A DNA stretch of 64,000 nucleotides, from assembly GCA_017163975.1 (NCBI GenBank), contig JAFFSR010000249.1, forward strand, positions 89,501 through 153,500, read 5' to 3'. Made by a program: the position numbers and the translations under genes. Below are positions 11,566 through 21,479 of this stretch, one piece after another; position 1 is the first letter of the stretch, and each line of letters begins with the position of its first letter. The DNA is from Anastatus disparis (taxonomy: Eukaryota > Arthropoda > Insecta > Hymenoptera > Eupelmidae). The notes beneath the pieces were generated by a model. It did no database searches. It was not told where the DNA came from and saw nothing but the letters and a program-made list of their open reading frames with translations.

Positions 11566-12244
11566 ACACAGCTGCAATAGGCAGTCATAATTCTACAAAA
11601 CATCTCTGTCAGTACTTTTAAACCAATATTGTTACAATGCAGCTGTGGTTGATCTATGGGGAACGAAAATAATACATTTCAAATTCTCGTAAAAATTGCA
11701 GAGTTAAAATCCGCAAGTGGATAAAAGATAAGCCTGCATTTTGGTGTTATTTTCAAGGACACGGTATATGTACCAAAAGTCACCTTAATATCTTTATTAG
11801 ATCAGTAGATAATCTATCTTGATCTATTGGTCCTAGAGAGATGAGTCGATTTAAGAAATTGTAATAACGGTGTTAGTCATCATACACAGTACTTAAAGCA
11901 TACGAACATGCTTATCTTATCTGAAGATTCATACACAAATTACAAATTTTAAAATTCACGAATTTTGGAAAAATTTTACGACGCCATTCGATTTTTTGCT
12001 ATTTAAATAACATATGTACCAAAAATCACCTCGATATCTTTATTAGATCAATAGATAATCGATTATGTATGGATTCTTGATCTATTGATCCTAGAAAGCT
12101 GATTTTTAGAATTTATACTAATTTTAATATAAGAAATGCAATAGCATTATAAAAATTGTAATTACATGTTTGATTATGATTTGTTATATTACCTGTATCA
12201 TTGATTTTATTTTTTATTTCAATACTGTTTAGTCAGAAAATGAT
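11566..12244. repeat. Non-coding stretch with an ~80-bp direct repeat
   Basis: No gene. Segments 11766-11843 and 12012-12104 are direct repeats (shared parts ATGTACCAAAA, ATATCTTTATTAGATCA, TAGATAATC, TTGATCTATTG.TCCTAGA) about 245 bases apart. This suggests a two-copy tandem duplication or a dispersed repeat. Confidence 0.55.
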
Positions 12245-12637
12245 TTAAGAGCAGGCCGGATTCGCTGTCCTTGTCTAATTGGCATTTTTGTTATTTACTC
12301 AAGTTTTAATCGGTGTATCTTCAAATTAAAGGTCGAACGCAATAGATATTATTATTATGAACATCTATGCACAAGAAAAAAAATATCTACCGGTTTGTTT
12401 TTGAGAAAAGTAAGTAACGCCAAAGTAAAAGTTTATGTTTATAATATTTTCGCGTTACTTACTTTTCTCAAAAACAAACCATTAGATATTTTTTTTCTTG
12501 TGCATAGATGTTCATAATAATAATATCTATTGCGCTCGACCTTTAATTTGAAGATACACCGATTAAAACTTGAGTAAATAACAAACAACTCAATTGTTAC
12601 TCGGTCGGTATCAGGTTCTACTCCGGCCTACCGTTAA
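12245..12637. mobile_element. Palindromic TTAA-flanked MITE, family B copy 1
   Basis: A 393-base fold-back with TTAA at 12245-12248 and 12634-12637. The left arm (about 12289-12420) is the near-perfect reverse complement of the right arm (about 12453-12585), with a spacer of about 30 bases. Its outer end GAGCAGGCCGGATTCGCTG plus TGTCCTTGTCTAA is shared with 42207-42595 and 10841-10890. The right outer end is diverged but still keeps TCCGGCCT before TTAA. Confidence 0.8.
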
Positions 12638-12647
12638 AAGAAAGTAC

Positions 12648-13165
12648 TACGTGTAGCTTGCAATTTTCAGAATGCTTCCAATTGATATTTTATAGTTTCC
12701 TGGTATAACACGTGTGCTTGCCATTTTCTAAATGGTTACTATTGACATTTTATTGTTTCTTGGTATAACACGTGTTTATCTCATATCATCATCACACGTA
12801 TGCTTGCTTATACTATTACTACTTCATTGTTTCTTAGTATAACACGTGTTTATCACATATCATCATCACACGCGTGCTTGCAATTTTCAGAATGCTTACT
12901 ATTGCTATTTTTTTGTTCCTTGGTATGATACGTGTTCATCATCGCACGTGTGCCTATAGTTTTTAGAATGCTTACGATTGATATTTTATAGTTTCTCAGT
13001 ATAACCCGTGTTCGTCACATATTATCATCATCACACGTGTGCTTGCAATTTTCAGAATACTTACTATTGCTTTTTTATTGTTTCTTGTTATAACACGTGT
13101 TTATCAAATATCATTATCACACGTGTGCTTGCAATTTTCAGAATGCTCACTATTGATATCTCATT
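12648..13165. repeat. Tandem repeat with CACGTG motifs next to the Polinton
   Basis: About seven imperfect units of 60-90 bases. Each carries some of these parts: CACGTGTGCTTGC, AATTTTCAGAATGCTTAC, TATTGTTTCTTGGTATAACACGTG and TATCATCATCA. CACGTG or a one-base variant occurs at nearly every unit junction. The array ends about 75 bases before the TATA box of the polymerase gene, so it probably belongs to the left end of the Polinton-like element, where terminal or subterminal repeats are usual. Confidence 0.75.
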
Positions 13166-13240
13166 GTTTTTTCGTATCTAAAGTTGTATTGTTTTTTCAT
13201 TTGCGCCACAGCCGCCCCTTATTTCTTTTATTCTGAAAGC

Positions 13241-13262
13241 TATAAAATGAGCTCAAAACAGT
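13241..13262 (+). promoter_or_regulatory. TATA box upstream of Polinton polymerase gene
   Basis: TATAAAATGAGC at 13241 lies 62 bases before the first ATG of the polymerase gene. An initiator-like TCAAAACAGTG follows about 10-20 bases on. Position and context fit a core promoter; not proven. Confidence 0.45.
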
Positions 13263-13302
13263 GCTTGCTCCACAGTTGTACTTGAAGATTTAATAGATAA
13301 TC

Positions 13303-15839
13303 ATGGAAAACGTATCTAGATTTCACGCTTTTAGTGTGCTCAATTGTGTGCAACGTTTCGCTATTACACACGAACCGATGATACGTACATTTTGTCAAAA
13401 TATACAGCATGGCAATATAAGAAATTTACCGATGGAAGCGTTATTAAGTAGATTACCAAAAACCAAACTTCCCGATTTTACCAAAGGTTTGATGCAGAAG
13501 GTGTAGAGATTTCGGGAAGAATATCATCACCACCAGCAGGAGCAAACATTTTTGAGTGATTAAATGGGTCTTTAAATGATCTGCGTAGTCAATTAGTGAA
13601 TAGACGTAGTCCTTCCGATTCTATAGGTGTAACGATACTATCTGATCATTTTGTTCATGGACCATTATGGCTAGCTTTCAGACCTATTTGAAATTTCACT
13701 ACTCAAGATTTGTGGGAAATGATATTTAGTGTCGCACAGAGTTCACATGACTTTGACATAGATGAAAACTTTGTGATCAAGTGTGTTATAGTGCCAGATA
13801 TGAGGGGAAACGGACGTGTTCGATTAAGTAATGATCATCTGTACAAAAAATCCATTTCAACTATACACAACGACGATAATCTTTGCTTTTCGAGATCATC
13901 AGTTACGGCACTTGCCTATGCTGTAAAAGGAAAAATTCGCTCTGGTACACTACATGATTACTGGAATAGTATTAGATAGCATAATAGTAGGGAGCAAAAA
14001 AGAGCAGCTCTTGATCTCATTGATCAAGCACAGGTTACTATACCATCAACAGGGTGTGATTTATAAGAAATTCATCAGTTTTAAATTTTTTTGGCTACAA
14101 AAAGCACAGCTATTGTGGTTTACTCTTTCCGGAATTTCGGGCGTGGGGATATACCTCTTTATGATGGTACAAAAATCGTAATTGATACATACCGAAATGT
14201 ATCTTATACACTACGGATAAAGTATTATGAAAACCAAGGACAATATCATCCTATTCTAAACTTGACTGGTGCAGCCAGTAGTAGAGGGTATTGCATATCA
14301 TGTAATAAAAGTTACAAGTTTGCTATAGATCATAAATGTTCTAATAGATGTTTTAAGTGCATACAATCACCAGTTTGTAATAATAGAAGATGGGTGCGGA
14401 TATAAAGAAGTGCTTAAATTGCTTTAGAGAGTTTTTTGGTAATACATGTTTCGAAAACCATTTGAAATCAGGATTGTTTAAAAGAAACGTAAGTGTTTGT
14501 AAAGCGGTGAAAATTTGTTGTAAAACTATTCGCGTAAAAAACCGCGGTAAAAAACATGAATGCTGAGTTGTATTTTGTGACATTTGTAACAAACGGCTAC
14601 GGATTAACCACTTTTGCTATATTGAGCCCATAGAACAAGGTAAGGAAAGATCCGAAATATTATATTTATTTTATGATTTTGAAACACAACAAACTCTTTC
14701 TGTGTTAGGTGATATAAATAAAAAAATGTATGTACCTAACCTGTGTGTTGTACATCAAGTTTGTAGTTTTTGTCTAGAGGATACTAATATATCAAATATG
14801 TGTGAAAAGTGTGGTATTCGTTAATTAGTATTTCAAAAAGATCCAGTGAAACAATTTGTCAGGTTGGCTCTATCACAACGTAAAAAGTTTAAAAAGTTAT
14901 CAGTATAGCACACAATTTGCAAAGCTTTGATTGTCAATTTGTATTCAAGTATATCGTAAAAAACCATTGTTCACGGGACAAACTAACGGTGATTTTAAAC
15001 GGTTCTAAAATAATTCTGATGCAAATTTTAAGCGTTAAATTTATCGATAGTCTAAATTATTTTCATATGCTACTATGTGATTTACCGAAAGCTTACGGGT
15101 TGTCAGATATAGAAAAAGGAACTATTCCACATTTATTTAACACAGAAGAAAACCAATTATATATTGGTCCCTTATCGAGCCTAGATATGTACGGTGTCGA
15201 TGGTATGAACAGTAAAGAAAGAGAAAAATTTATAGAATGGTATATCCGCCAGTCAGATGCAGGATGCATATTTAATTTCTAATAAGAGATCGTAAAATAT
15301 TGTAAACGAGATGTTAAACTACTGAGAGGGGCCTGTTTAGAATTTCGAAAAAATTTTATGAAATGTAGACCCATTTGAAGAGTGCATAACCATAGCTTTA
15401 TCGTGTATGCGTGTTTACAGGAAAAAATTTAAAAAACATCAAATAGGTGTTATGCCTGTGAGAGGGTATAGAATGGCTGATAATCAAAGTTGTACAATGG
15501 CTTTATTGGATGGAAGAAAAGGTTCTACAGTGTCGAATCGAGCATGCAGGGCACGGACAGGAGAGGAGACTTATTGAAGGTGCTCTTGTTGATGAATACG
15601 CTTCACCACGAGCAGATGATGATCATAATGGTTGAGTTCTTCAATTTTGCGGATGCTACTGGCATGGATGTCTACGACGTTACAGAATAAATAGAAATGA
15701 AACATTATCATCAGGTGAATCGCTTGACGACAGATATGAAAGAACATGTGCTATATCCTTAAAAATTAAAACAGGTAATAATACACTCATTGAAATATGG
15801 GGTTGCGAATTTAAGCAGGCTATTTCACGTGACCGATGA
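13303..15839 (+). pseudogene. polB: Polinton-type protein-primed DNA polymerase B, N-terminal part
   Basis: This is a chain of frames at 13303-13506, 13710-13979, 14091-14405, 14917-15282 and 15490-15690 with coding similarity between them. It matches the N-terminal half of Polinton PolB. Landmarks are RISSPPAGANIFE (about 13515), the conserved NDDNLCFSRSSVTALA, FGRGDIPLYDG (about 14130), a zinc-binding segment with GYCISCNKSY and RCFKCIQSPVC, and the exonuclease I motif FYDFETQQ (about 14670). After these come SFDCQFVFKYI (exo II region) and PHLFNTEENQLYIGP. Breaks include TGA codons at two expected Trp positions (about 13558 and 13689), several other stops and multiple frameshifts. The palm motifs with the catalytic aspartates are absent: the frame dies at 15839 and the next gene starts 80 bases later. 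Such polymerases copy linear genomes from a protein primer. This one cannot. Confidence 0.8.
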
Positions 15840-15920
15840 TGAATATCAGTACGTTCACGTACCTCGAAAGCAGTTTAAGGGCATTGATTCGAGTAATCAC
15901 TTTCTAGTTGTATTTTTGTG

Positions 15921-16267
15921 ATGGAGCGAATAACTAGAGGTCCCATTGGGCAAAAGCATACAGATATTTTAAGAGCGCTTGACCATTTCAACACGGAGCA
16001 ATGTGCTGCCGTGCTCCGTAAGGCCGACCCCAAATTGGTCAGATACATTTGTGAGTGTGCTCTCAATGTGCTGCACGATAACGTTTCTCTCAACAGAACG
16101 CACAAAATTCGATTACGTAAACACGCAGGCATTCTTAGCCACTGGCAAGTCCTCAAAAGAATCTAGCTACGAAAAAGAAAATTATCGTACAGCACGGCGG
16201 ATTCTTGCCAATATTGCTGGCATCGCTCATTGGTGCAGTATTGTAAAGTCTTATATCAAAATTTAAA
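15921..16267 (+). pseudogene. Polinton core-like protein with GGFLP motif
   Basis: The ATG at 15921 opens a basic protein with LVRYICECALNVLHDNVSL and Arg/Lys-rich segments. A one-base frameshift near 16140-16165 moves the reading to the frame holding KKKIIVQHGGFLPILLASL (about 16170-16240), which then meets TAA. A basic domain followed by a GGFLP.LL hydrophobic tail recurs in Polinton and adintovirus small virion or core-type proteins and recalls adenovirus core peptides. A role in genome condensation is an inference. It sits between the polymerase relic and the next gene, whose ATG follows at 16271. Confidence 0.55.
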
Positions 16268-16270
16268 AAA

Positions 16271-17092
16271 ATGGAATACACCAAAAAAATGAATTTGTTA
16301 CCACAAGAGAGTGTAGAACGCTTACAACAAGAACTTTTTACCAATGCTGGGTTGAAGTCGGTGCAAACACTAGGAACTGCTGTTAGCAGGCACGATACCA
16401 AGATGAGCGATATCTTGAATTTTGCAGATAATATGAGCGAGCGGGATAAATGGCAACGATAGTCTGAAGTATTACAACGTTATCTACATTTTAAAGATAC
16501 TAGTAACAAGAAGACAGAAACTACAAAGAAAGACGATGATATGCAAGATGCTGATATTATCAACGATGATAATAATGATGATGCTGAAGCAGAGTCAAAT
16601 CGAATCGTTAAAGAATTAGAAGATCGTGTAGATGCACGAATTGTGAAAAGTGTACCTTTAAGATACCGGTCCAATGCAGCGGGTCTTTTACAACATTTAC
16701 GAGGCACAGGCATCGTCACTTGGGATGGTAATGGTGCAGGATGTATAGATGGCATTCCTATCCGTGGAGCAAATATTATCAACTTGGTTAACGATGCTAT
16801 GAGGAAAAGACAACACGTGAATGCGGCTGGTGCTTGTCAGTTTGCTTTGGCACTTCGACGTGTAGTGACGCCTCGGCTTTTTATTGGGAACGATCGTGTG
16901 TTACAGATAATCGATGAGGCTTTTCCTTTCGCTTCTCCAGAGTCTGATAGTGGCAAATCAAAATCCGGTGGTAGTAACAAACTCAGCAAGGAAGAACGAG
17001 GGCGTAGAAAGAAAAAGAGAAGAAAGAAAGTCGACAGATCACCGAAATCAGGGGAAACATGGAGTCACCAGGGCACGAAATTCTTAAAGTAG
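16271..17092 (+). pseudogene. Conserved Polinton protein of unknown function
   Basis: One frame runs from ATG 16271 to the stop at 17092, broken by a single TAG at 16460-16462. The two sides fit together as one protein of about 273 codons. It has an N-terminal helical part (LLPQESVERLQQEL), an acidic Asp/Asn-rich linker, a globular part (SNAAGLLQHLRGTGIVTWDG, then GIPIRGANIINLVNDAM), and a very basic Lys/Arg tail at about residues 230-262. Similar proteins occur in other insect Polinton-like loci, but I cannot name a function. The basic tail suggests nucleic-acid contact or nuclear entry. Its end overlaps the start of the next gene by 34 bases in another frame, a compact virus-like arrangement. 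Confidence 0.5.
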
Positions 17093-17532
17093 AGAAAGAC
17101 AATGAAGGGGAAAAGTCTGTTCTAGATTCTATAATTGATTTAATGCCTTTTGAGATGCATGTACCAGGATACAAATTTTGTGGACCCGGTACAAAACTGG
17201 CTGATCGTCTTAAAAGTGGTGACATTGGAATTAACCCACTTGATAAAGCGTGTCGTGAACATGACATAGCCTACACCAATAAGAAGTCAACAGATCGTCG
17301 TCGAGGTGACCAAATACTAGCAGAGAAAGCTTTTTCTTGGATACTTGGTAGTGAAACCCCATCCGATGAACGTAAAGTTGCAATGAGGACTACTTGTTGT
17401 ATGGTTAGAAAAATTACTTTTCAAAAATTTTTTTCGCGTATTAAGAAGGCTATAAAATGCAGGGATAAGAAAATAAAGAAGACAAAAGCGTGCATGATTC
17501 CGACGAAGAAGCAAGCAAAAGAAAAAAAATAG
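17059..17532 (+). CDS. Phospholipase A2-like virion-type protein
   Basis: An intact 157-codon ORF. Residues 36-47 (PGYKFCGPGTKL) form the Ca-binding loop, and residues 61-72 (LDKACREHDIAY) hold the His-Asp catalytic pair of the PLA2-like fold. This domain is known from the VP1 unique region of parvoviruses and from adintoviruses and Polintons, where it is thought to help particles cross endosomal membranes. All visible active-site residues are kept. The C-terminal 55 residues are Lys-rich. The start overlaps the previous gene by 34 bases, and the integrase gene begins 5 bases after the stop. It is one of only three unbroken genes in this provirus. Domain assignment is fairly sure; activity is inferred. 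Confidence 0.75.
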   Translation: MESPGHEILKVEKDNEGEKSVLDSIIDLMPFEMHVPGYKFCGPGTKLADRLKSGDIGINPLDKACREHDIAYTNKKSTDRRRGDQILAEKAFSWILGSETPSDERKVAMRTTCCMVRKITFQKFFSRIKKAIKCRDKKIKKTKACMIPTKKQAKEKK

Positions 17533-17536
17533 AATA

Positions 17537-18617
17537 ATGCAGAAACAATTAAGTAAGCTTTATTTTGGTCCACCAAGACCATAAGCATACGCGGGGGGTA
17601 ATAAAATTAAAACCTCTGTACGAAAGAAATATCCAGCTGGAAAAGTAATCGACTAACTCGATAGTCAGGACGTTTACAATCTGCATAGACCTGTACAACA
17701 CAGGTTCTTTAGACGTCATTACAATGTTCGAAATCGTTATGACGTCTGGAAGGCAGATTTGATGGATATGAGAGTGGTCAAGACTTATAACGATAATTAC
17801 ACTTATATCCCCGTTGTCATCAAAGTTTAAAGTGAATACGCATGGGCTTTACCACTCATGGATAAAACTTTAAAAAGTGTTGCCAAAGCATTTGAAAAAA
17901 TTTTTAAAAACAGTGCTAATCAAAAACCCATGATTTTTCAAACGGACAAAGGGGAAGAATTTGTAGGAAAGGAACTGCAAGAAGTGTCAAAAAAAATTAA
18001 ATTTTATTGAGAATAGTGCGAAGTCCTGATATCAAAGCAGCTGTGGCCGAAAGGTTTATAAGAACTATAAAGGAATGGATGTCGCGATATTTTAGGCATA
18101 AAAACACTCGTCGATACGTTAATATTATAAAAAAAATATTAGAGTCTCACAATCATAGCAAATACTCATCCATCAAGATGGAGCCAGCATCTGTTACGAT
18201 TTACAACGCTCACAAAGCTCAAAAAAATTTAGAATCTCGATATGGTTGCTTCAAGTACTGGAAACCTTAATACACCATCGGTGACCTCGTACGGATCAGT
18301 CGAGCAAGAAACGTGTTTGCGAAAGGATGCGAGGGTGGATGGACATTGGAACTGTTAAAAATTACTCGAATCTCAGTAGCACGCCAGCCACCGGTATACT
18401 TTCTAAAAATTTAGCTGATGAGGATATTGAAGGGTGTTTCTACGAGCACGAGTCGAGTAGAGTAAAAAAAGATTCAAATAACGCGAGTTTCGAAGTTGAA
18501 AAAATTTTAAAAAGTACTGGAAGTGGCCGCAACAAAAAATATTTTGTTAAATGGAAAGGGTACCCCAAAAAATTTAATTCTTGGGTTGCAGCCAGCCAGA
18601 TCGAAAAGACATCATGA
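17537..18617 (+). pseudogene. Polinton integrase (DD35E) with C-terminal chromodomain
   Basis: The ATG at 17537 is in frame with the catalytic core. The first Asp is in WKADLMDM (codon at 17756), the second in FQTDKGEEF (codon at 17945) and the Glu in AAVAERFIRTIKEW (codon at 18049), giving a DD35E spacing. The C-terminal part has an SH3-like stretch (GDLVRISRARNVFAKG) and then a chromodomain (FEVEKILKSTG...KYFVKWKGYPKKFNSWV, about 18492-18600). Breaks are TAA or TAG codons in the N-terminal part (17582, about 17656, 17828), TGA at 18008, a frameshift near 18010, and frame changes before the chromodomain. The enzyme joins linear element DNA to the host genome, and the chromodomain could bias target choice toward methylated histones. 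Dead in this copy. Confidence 0.8.
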
Positions 18618-19432
18618 AGGATCAATTTTACATTCTACTACCTAGTTGTAGGAGTATGCATTATGTCCCTGCCAATACTACAGCACGGTTTGTTACTCAT
18701 CTACCACAAAAAATACGACTGCAAGGATATTGAAGTGTTGCACTTTCGGAGATCCAAATTCCTATGACATTTCAACATGTTCCGCCAAACGAGGACGGAA
18801 GATTTGTCTGTGTAAAAAGTATACCACCATCGTTGATGGGGACCAATGAAATTGTACTGGTTATTTCATCCATTAATTTTATACGTCCAGGTGTTTACAA
18901 ACATTTAGAAAGTCCCGTGGAGGAGATGAATAATCTGAGCAGTGTAAAAGACTATCTACGTTCCCAGATAGAGCGTGGTGGATACGTATCAATCAGACGC
19001 GTTTGTTTAACAAAGAACTGTACACCAATTGATCACGTTTTAGAGTTGTCAAAGAATTTAGGAGTGATTCTCGGGTTTGAAACTAGAAAAAATGAAGCTA
19101 TCAAGGTCGATAAAGAAGAACTCACTATAGCTAATTACCCTGCTAATCTTTCTAATGTGTTACCAACAACTCTAATGGTGTACAATGACATCTGTGAACC
19201 TTATGTAATCGGAGATGTGCGAGGTAAATTATTAAGAGCGGTTTTCTTGAATACTGAGAATTGCAAATATGGTGGTGTGAAAATAAAAAACTTTCCACCA
19301 TCTATGTATATACTGCTATTGATCGACTCTTTTTGAATTATCGAAATAGATATAAGAGATCAGCAAGGTCAGCCAATACCATTTAATTTTAGCACCTTGA
19401 CAGCGATGTTGCACTTTCATCGTATTGATTAA
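18614..19432 (+). pseudogene. Polinton structural-type protein
   Basis: The ATG at 18614 gives a 273-codon frame with two in-frame TGA codons (18731-18733, where Trp is expected in the segment before SVALSEIQIP, and about 19334). Beyond the second stop the frame keeps coding-like residues (IDIRDQQGQPIPF) to the TAA at 19430. N-terminal residues with FVTHLPQKIRLQG followed by a VALSEIQIP stretch are typical of a protein family found beside capsid genes in insect Polintons and relatives. A virion role such as a minor capsid or penton-like protein is inferred from gene order, not from a recognised catalytic or fold motif. Its start overlaps the integrase end by four bases. Confidence 0.5.
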
Positions 19433-19443
19433 TAAGAAAAGAG

Positions 19444-19767
19444 ATGAATTATTACGAGGCATACTTGGACATGCAGATCGGTGATGATGGTAAAAATGGT
19501 AGGAATATCGAACGTATTTACGTTGGAGCCCCCTACCAAAGAGGGCATAGTGTTGTAGGAAGTTTTCAAGCTGGGTTGTTTCATCGTGTACTACCACTAC
19601 TCACCCATGGCGCTAAAGTTGTGGGGAAGAAAGCATCGCGTACTGGTGTGAACGTTTTATCTGACGCTGCAACACAGAATACTTCAATCAAAGAATCTCT
19701 ACGAAATCTTATAAAAGAGTCTGGCATTAATCTTAAAAGGAAGGCTGAAGAGAAACTAGATAAATAA
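19444..19767 (+). CDS. Small Polinton structural-type protein
   Basis: An intact 107-codon ORF starting 11 bases after the previous gene. After a Tyr-rich start it has YVGAPYQRGHSVVGSFQAGL and then LFHRVLPLLTHGAKVVGKKA, an amphipathic Gly/Ala-rich helix. The C-terminus is basic. Proteins of this shape (YQRG followed by GSF..GLFR.VLP) recur between the structural genes of insect Polinton-like elements. The amphipathic helix recalls membrane-active or internal capsid proteins of adenovirus-like viruses; that is inference only. Its stop (TAA) abuts the ATG of the next gene. Confidence 0.55.
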   Translation: MNYYEAYLDMQIGDDGKNGRNIERIYVGAPYQRGHSVVGSFQAGLFHRVLPLLTHGAKVVGKKASRTGVNVLSDAATQNTSIKESLRNLIKESGINLKRKAEEKLDK

Positions 19768-19986
19768 ATGGGAGGATCTGGATATAAGAAACAGCGTTAT
19801 CTGTCTGCTTTGCAGTTGGATCACGGCAGTGTCTGTGTTAAGAGCACTCAAAGAAAGAGTAAACGGCGCAGCACAAAAAATAAAAGGAATAAAGTAATAA
19901 AGAAGAAAATAAATAGAACCAGGAAAAAAAAGAAAAATTCTCGAAAAATTAAAAAAGTACGAACGACAAGAGACATTTTCAACTAA
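19768..19986 (+). CDS. Small very basic Polinton protein
   Basis: A 72-codon ORF whose ATG directly follows the preceding TAA. Residues 26-66 are almost continuous Lys/Arg, and the end is TRDIFN. The composition is that of a DNA-binding core or nuclear-targeting peptide. The back-to-back spacing, with the next ATG three bases on, supports a real gene in a compact cluster. Because it is so simple in composition, a decayed or chance frame cannot be excluded. Confidence 0.5.
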   Translation: MGGSGYKKQRYLSALQLDHGSVCVKSTQRKSKRRSTKNKRNKVIKKKINRTRKKKKNSRKIKKVRTTRDIFN

Positions 19987-19988
19987 CA

Positions 19989-21062
19989 ATGGCGTTTTAC
20001 ACACACAGCCCTGCGAGTGCATGAAATCGGAATTGCTCCTATTCGACATTCCTCCTACACAAACTACTATCGAGAGCTGTCATTGGGTCCAGTATAAGCC
20101 TATCTCCTCATTGGCTGATGACTCACCTATAGAATTTGTAATATCTGGAAACGAATTCTCATTCATCATCCATTTTGTGGTACGACGATACAGCTGGGAA
20201 AATGGATGATGTGGGTAGTGACAACCAAGGACTTGTAAAGCGACGTGAATATTTGGGCACGAAAAAAACTGTAGATCTTGTTGGACATTTACATGCAGAT
20301 GTATTTAATCAAGAAAAGTTATTATTAAACGGCGTTGACAGAAGAGTTTGTTTAGTGCGCTCTCAAGATGATTTTTGTCTCATGGACCCTTTAGGATACT
20401 TTGCCGTACATATGGAAGAAGCTAATCTTTTACTTCGACGAGTAAAAATTAACCCAGGTGTGCTATTAGCACACGCAAAAGCACTTTCTAAAACTATGAC
20501 TAAATACCCTCTCACAAGAGTTGAAGTCAAAGCTGTAACAATGCATAACGGTATACATGGTGAAACTCTGGATAATATTGTTTCAGGACAGTTACCTAAA
20601 AGAATAATCATAGGGTTCGTTCAAAACAAGGCGTTAAACGGAGACCGAATACTTAATCCGTTCAATTTTGCTAATTTTAACATCAATGTTCTATATTTGT
20701 TTGTTGATGGTGTTCAAATACCTTCAAAACCATTACAACCTGATTTCAAAGTAAAAAAGTTATACGTTGATGCATATCATACTTTATTCAGCGGTACAGG
20801 TGTCTATTTCTTTAATGAGAGAAATAAAATTACTCGTAAGTCGTATCCAAACGGTTTCTGTCTGTTTGCATTTGATATAACACCCGATTTATCGGCAAAT
20901 GAATGTACTCATTGAGATTTAATAAAACATGGAAGTGTTAGACTCGATGTCAGATTTAGTGAACCTCTGACAGACACCGTCGATTGTATAATTTATGCAG
21001 AATACGATAACATTTTAGAGATTATCGCATCGTGACAAACAGTTGTAGATTTTAACAAGTAA
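19989..21062 (+). pseudogene. Polinton/adintovirus capsid-type protein (F54H12.2-like family)
   Basis: The ATG at 19989 is followed by a one-base frameshift within 25 bases. Coding then resumes with KSELLLFDIPPTQTTIES and HWVQYKPISSL. A deletion near 20160 removes what appears to be about 100 residues, after which 20175-20915 encodes LVGHLHADVFNQEKLLLNGV, LTRVEVKAVTMHNGIHGETL, FNINVLYLFVDGVQIPS and VDAYHTLFSGTG. A TGA at 20913 (Trp expected) and another at about 21032 (CGA-to-TGA type) interrupt the tail before the TAA at 21060. The family is widely annotated in arthropods as F54H12.2-like and accompanies Polinton/adintovirus genes. A jelly-roll major capsid function is the likely reading. 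Non-functional here. Confidence 0.7.
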
Positions 21063-21479
21063 AGCAATCAATAGATGGCGCTTACAAATTTTATCAGATG
21101 AAAAGACATCGCCTTTACTCCTTAGTACAGCTTTAATCGTTGCATTGGTCAAACAAAAACTTCAATCATGGATGTAGTCGTAGATATGTGTTCATAAAAA
21201 ATGCTGAAGATAGCTTATCTGGAGATTATTGTTACTTTCTTGCCGTAAAAACACGTTCATTACAAAGAAGTAGTAAGAGTGCATTCTCTTAGTCATCACC
21301 TCATCCCCCGACTGTCTCCTGTGTTAAGCCTTTATATAACGAGATTATATTCATCAAGATGACAGTCATTCAGTCGACATTCATATCGTAGGAATCTATT
21401 AGAAAAAAAGGAAAAAAATGGCACATCTCATCCAATATAACGCTTATTCTCACATGATTTTCAAGGAATAGCTTTCACT
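21063..21479 (+). promoter_or_regulatory. Intergenic region with TATA box before the last Polinton ORF
   Basis: About 415 bases without a gene. TTTATATAAC at 21331-21340 is followed about 30 bases later by GTCATTCAGTCGAC, an arthropod-initiator-like TCAGT. Together they look like a core promoter for the ORF at 21480. Confidence 0.4.

Noticed and set aside
13303..21062. Stop-codon reassignment (TGA read as Trp) in the provirus
   Set aside because: TAA and TAG stops, frameshifts and deletions also occur in the same genes, so ordinary decay explains it better.
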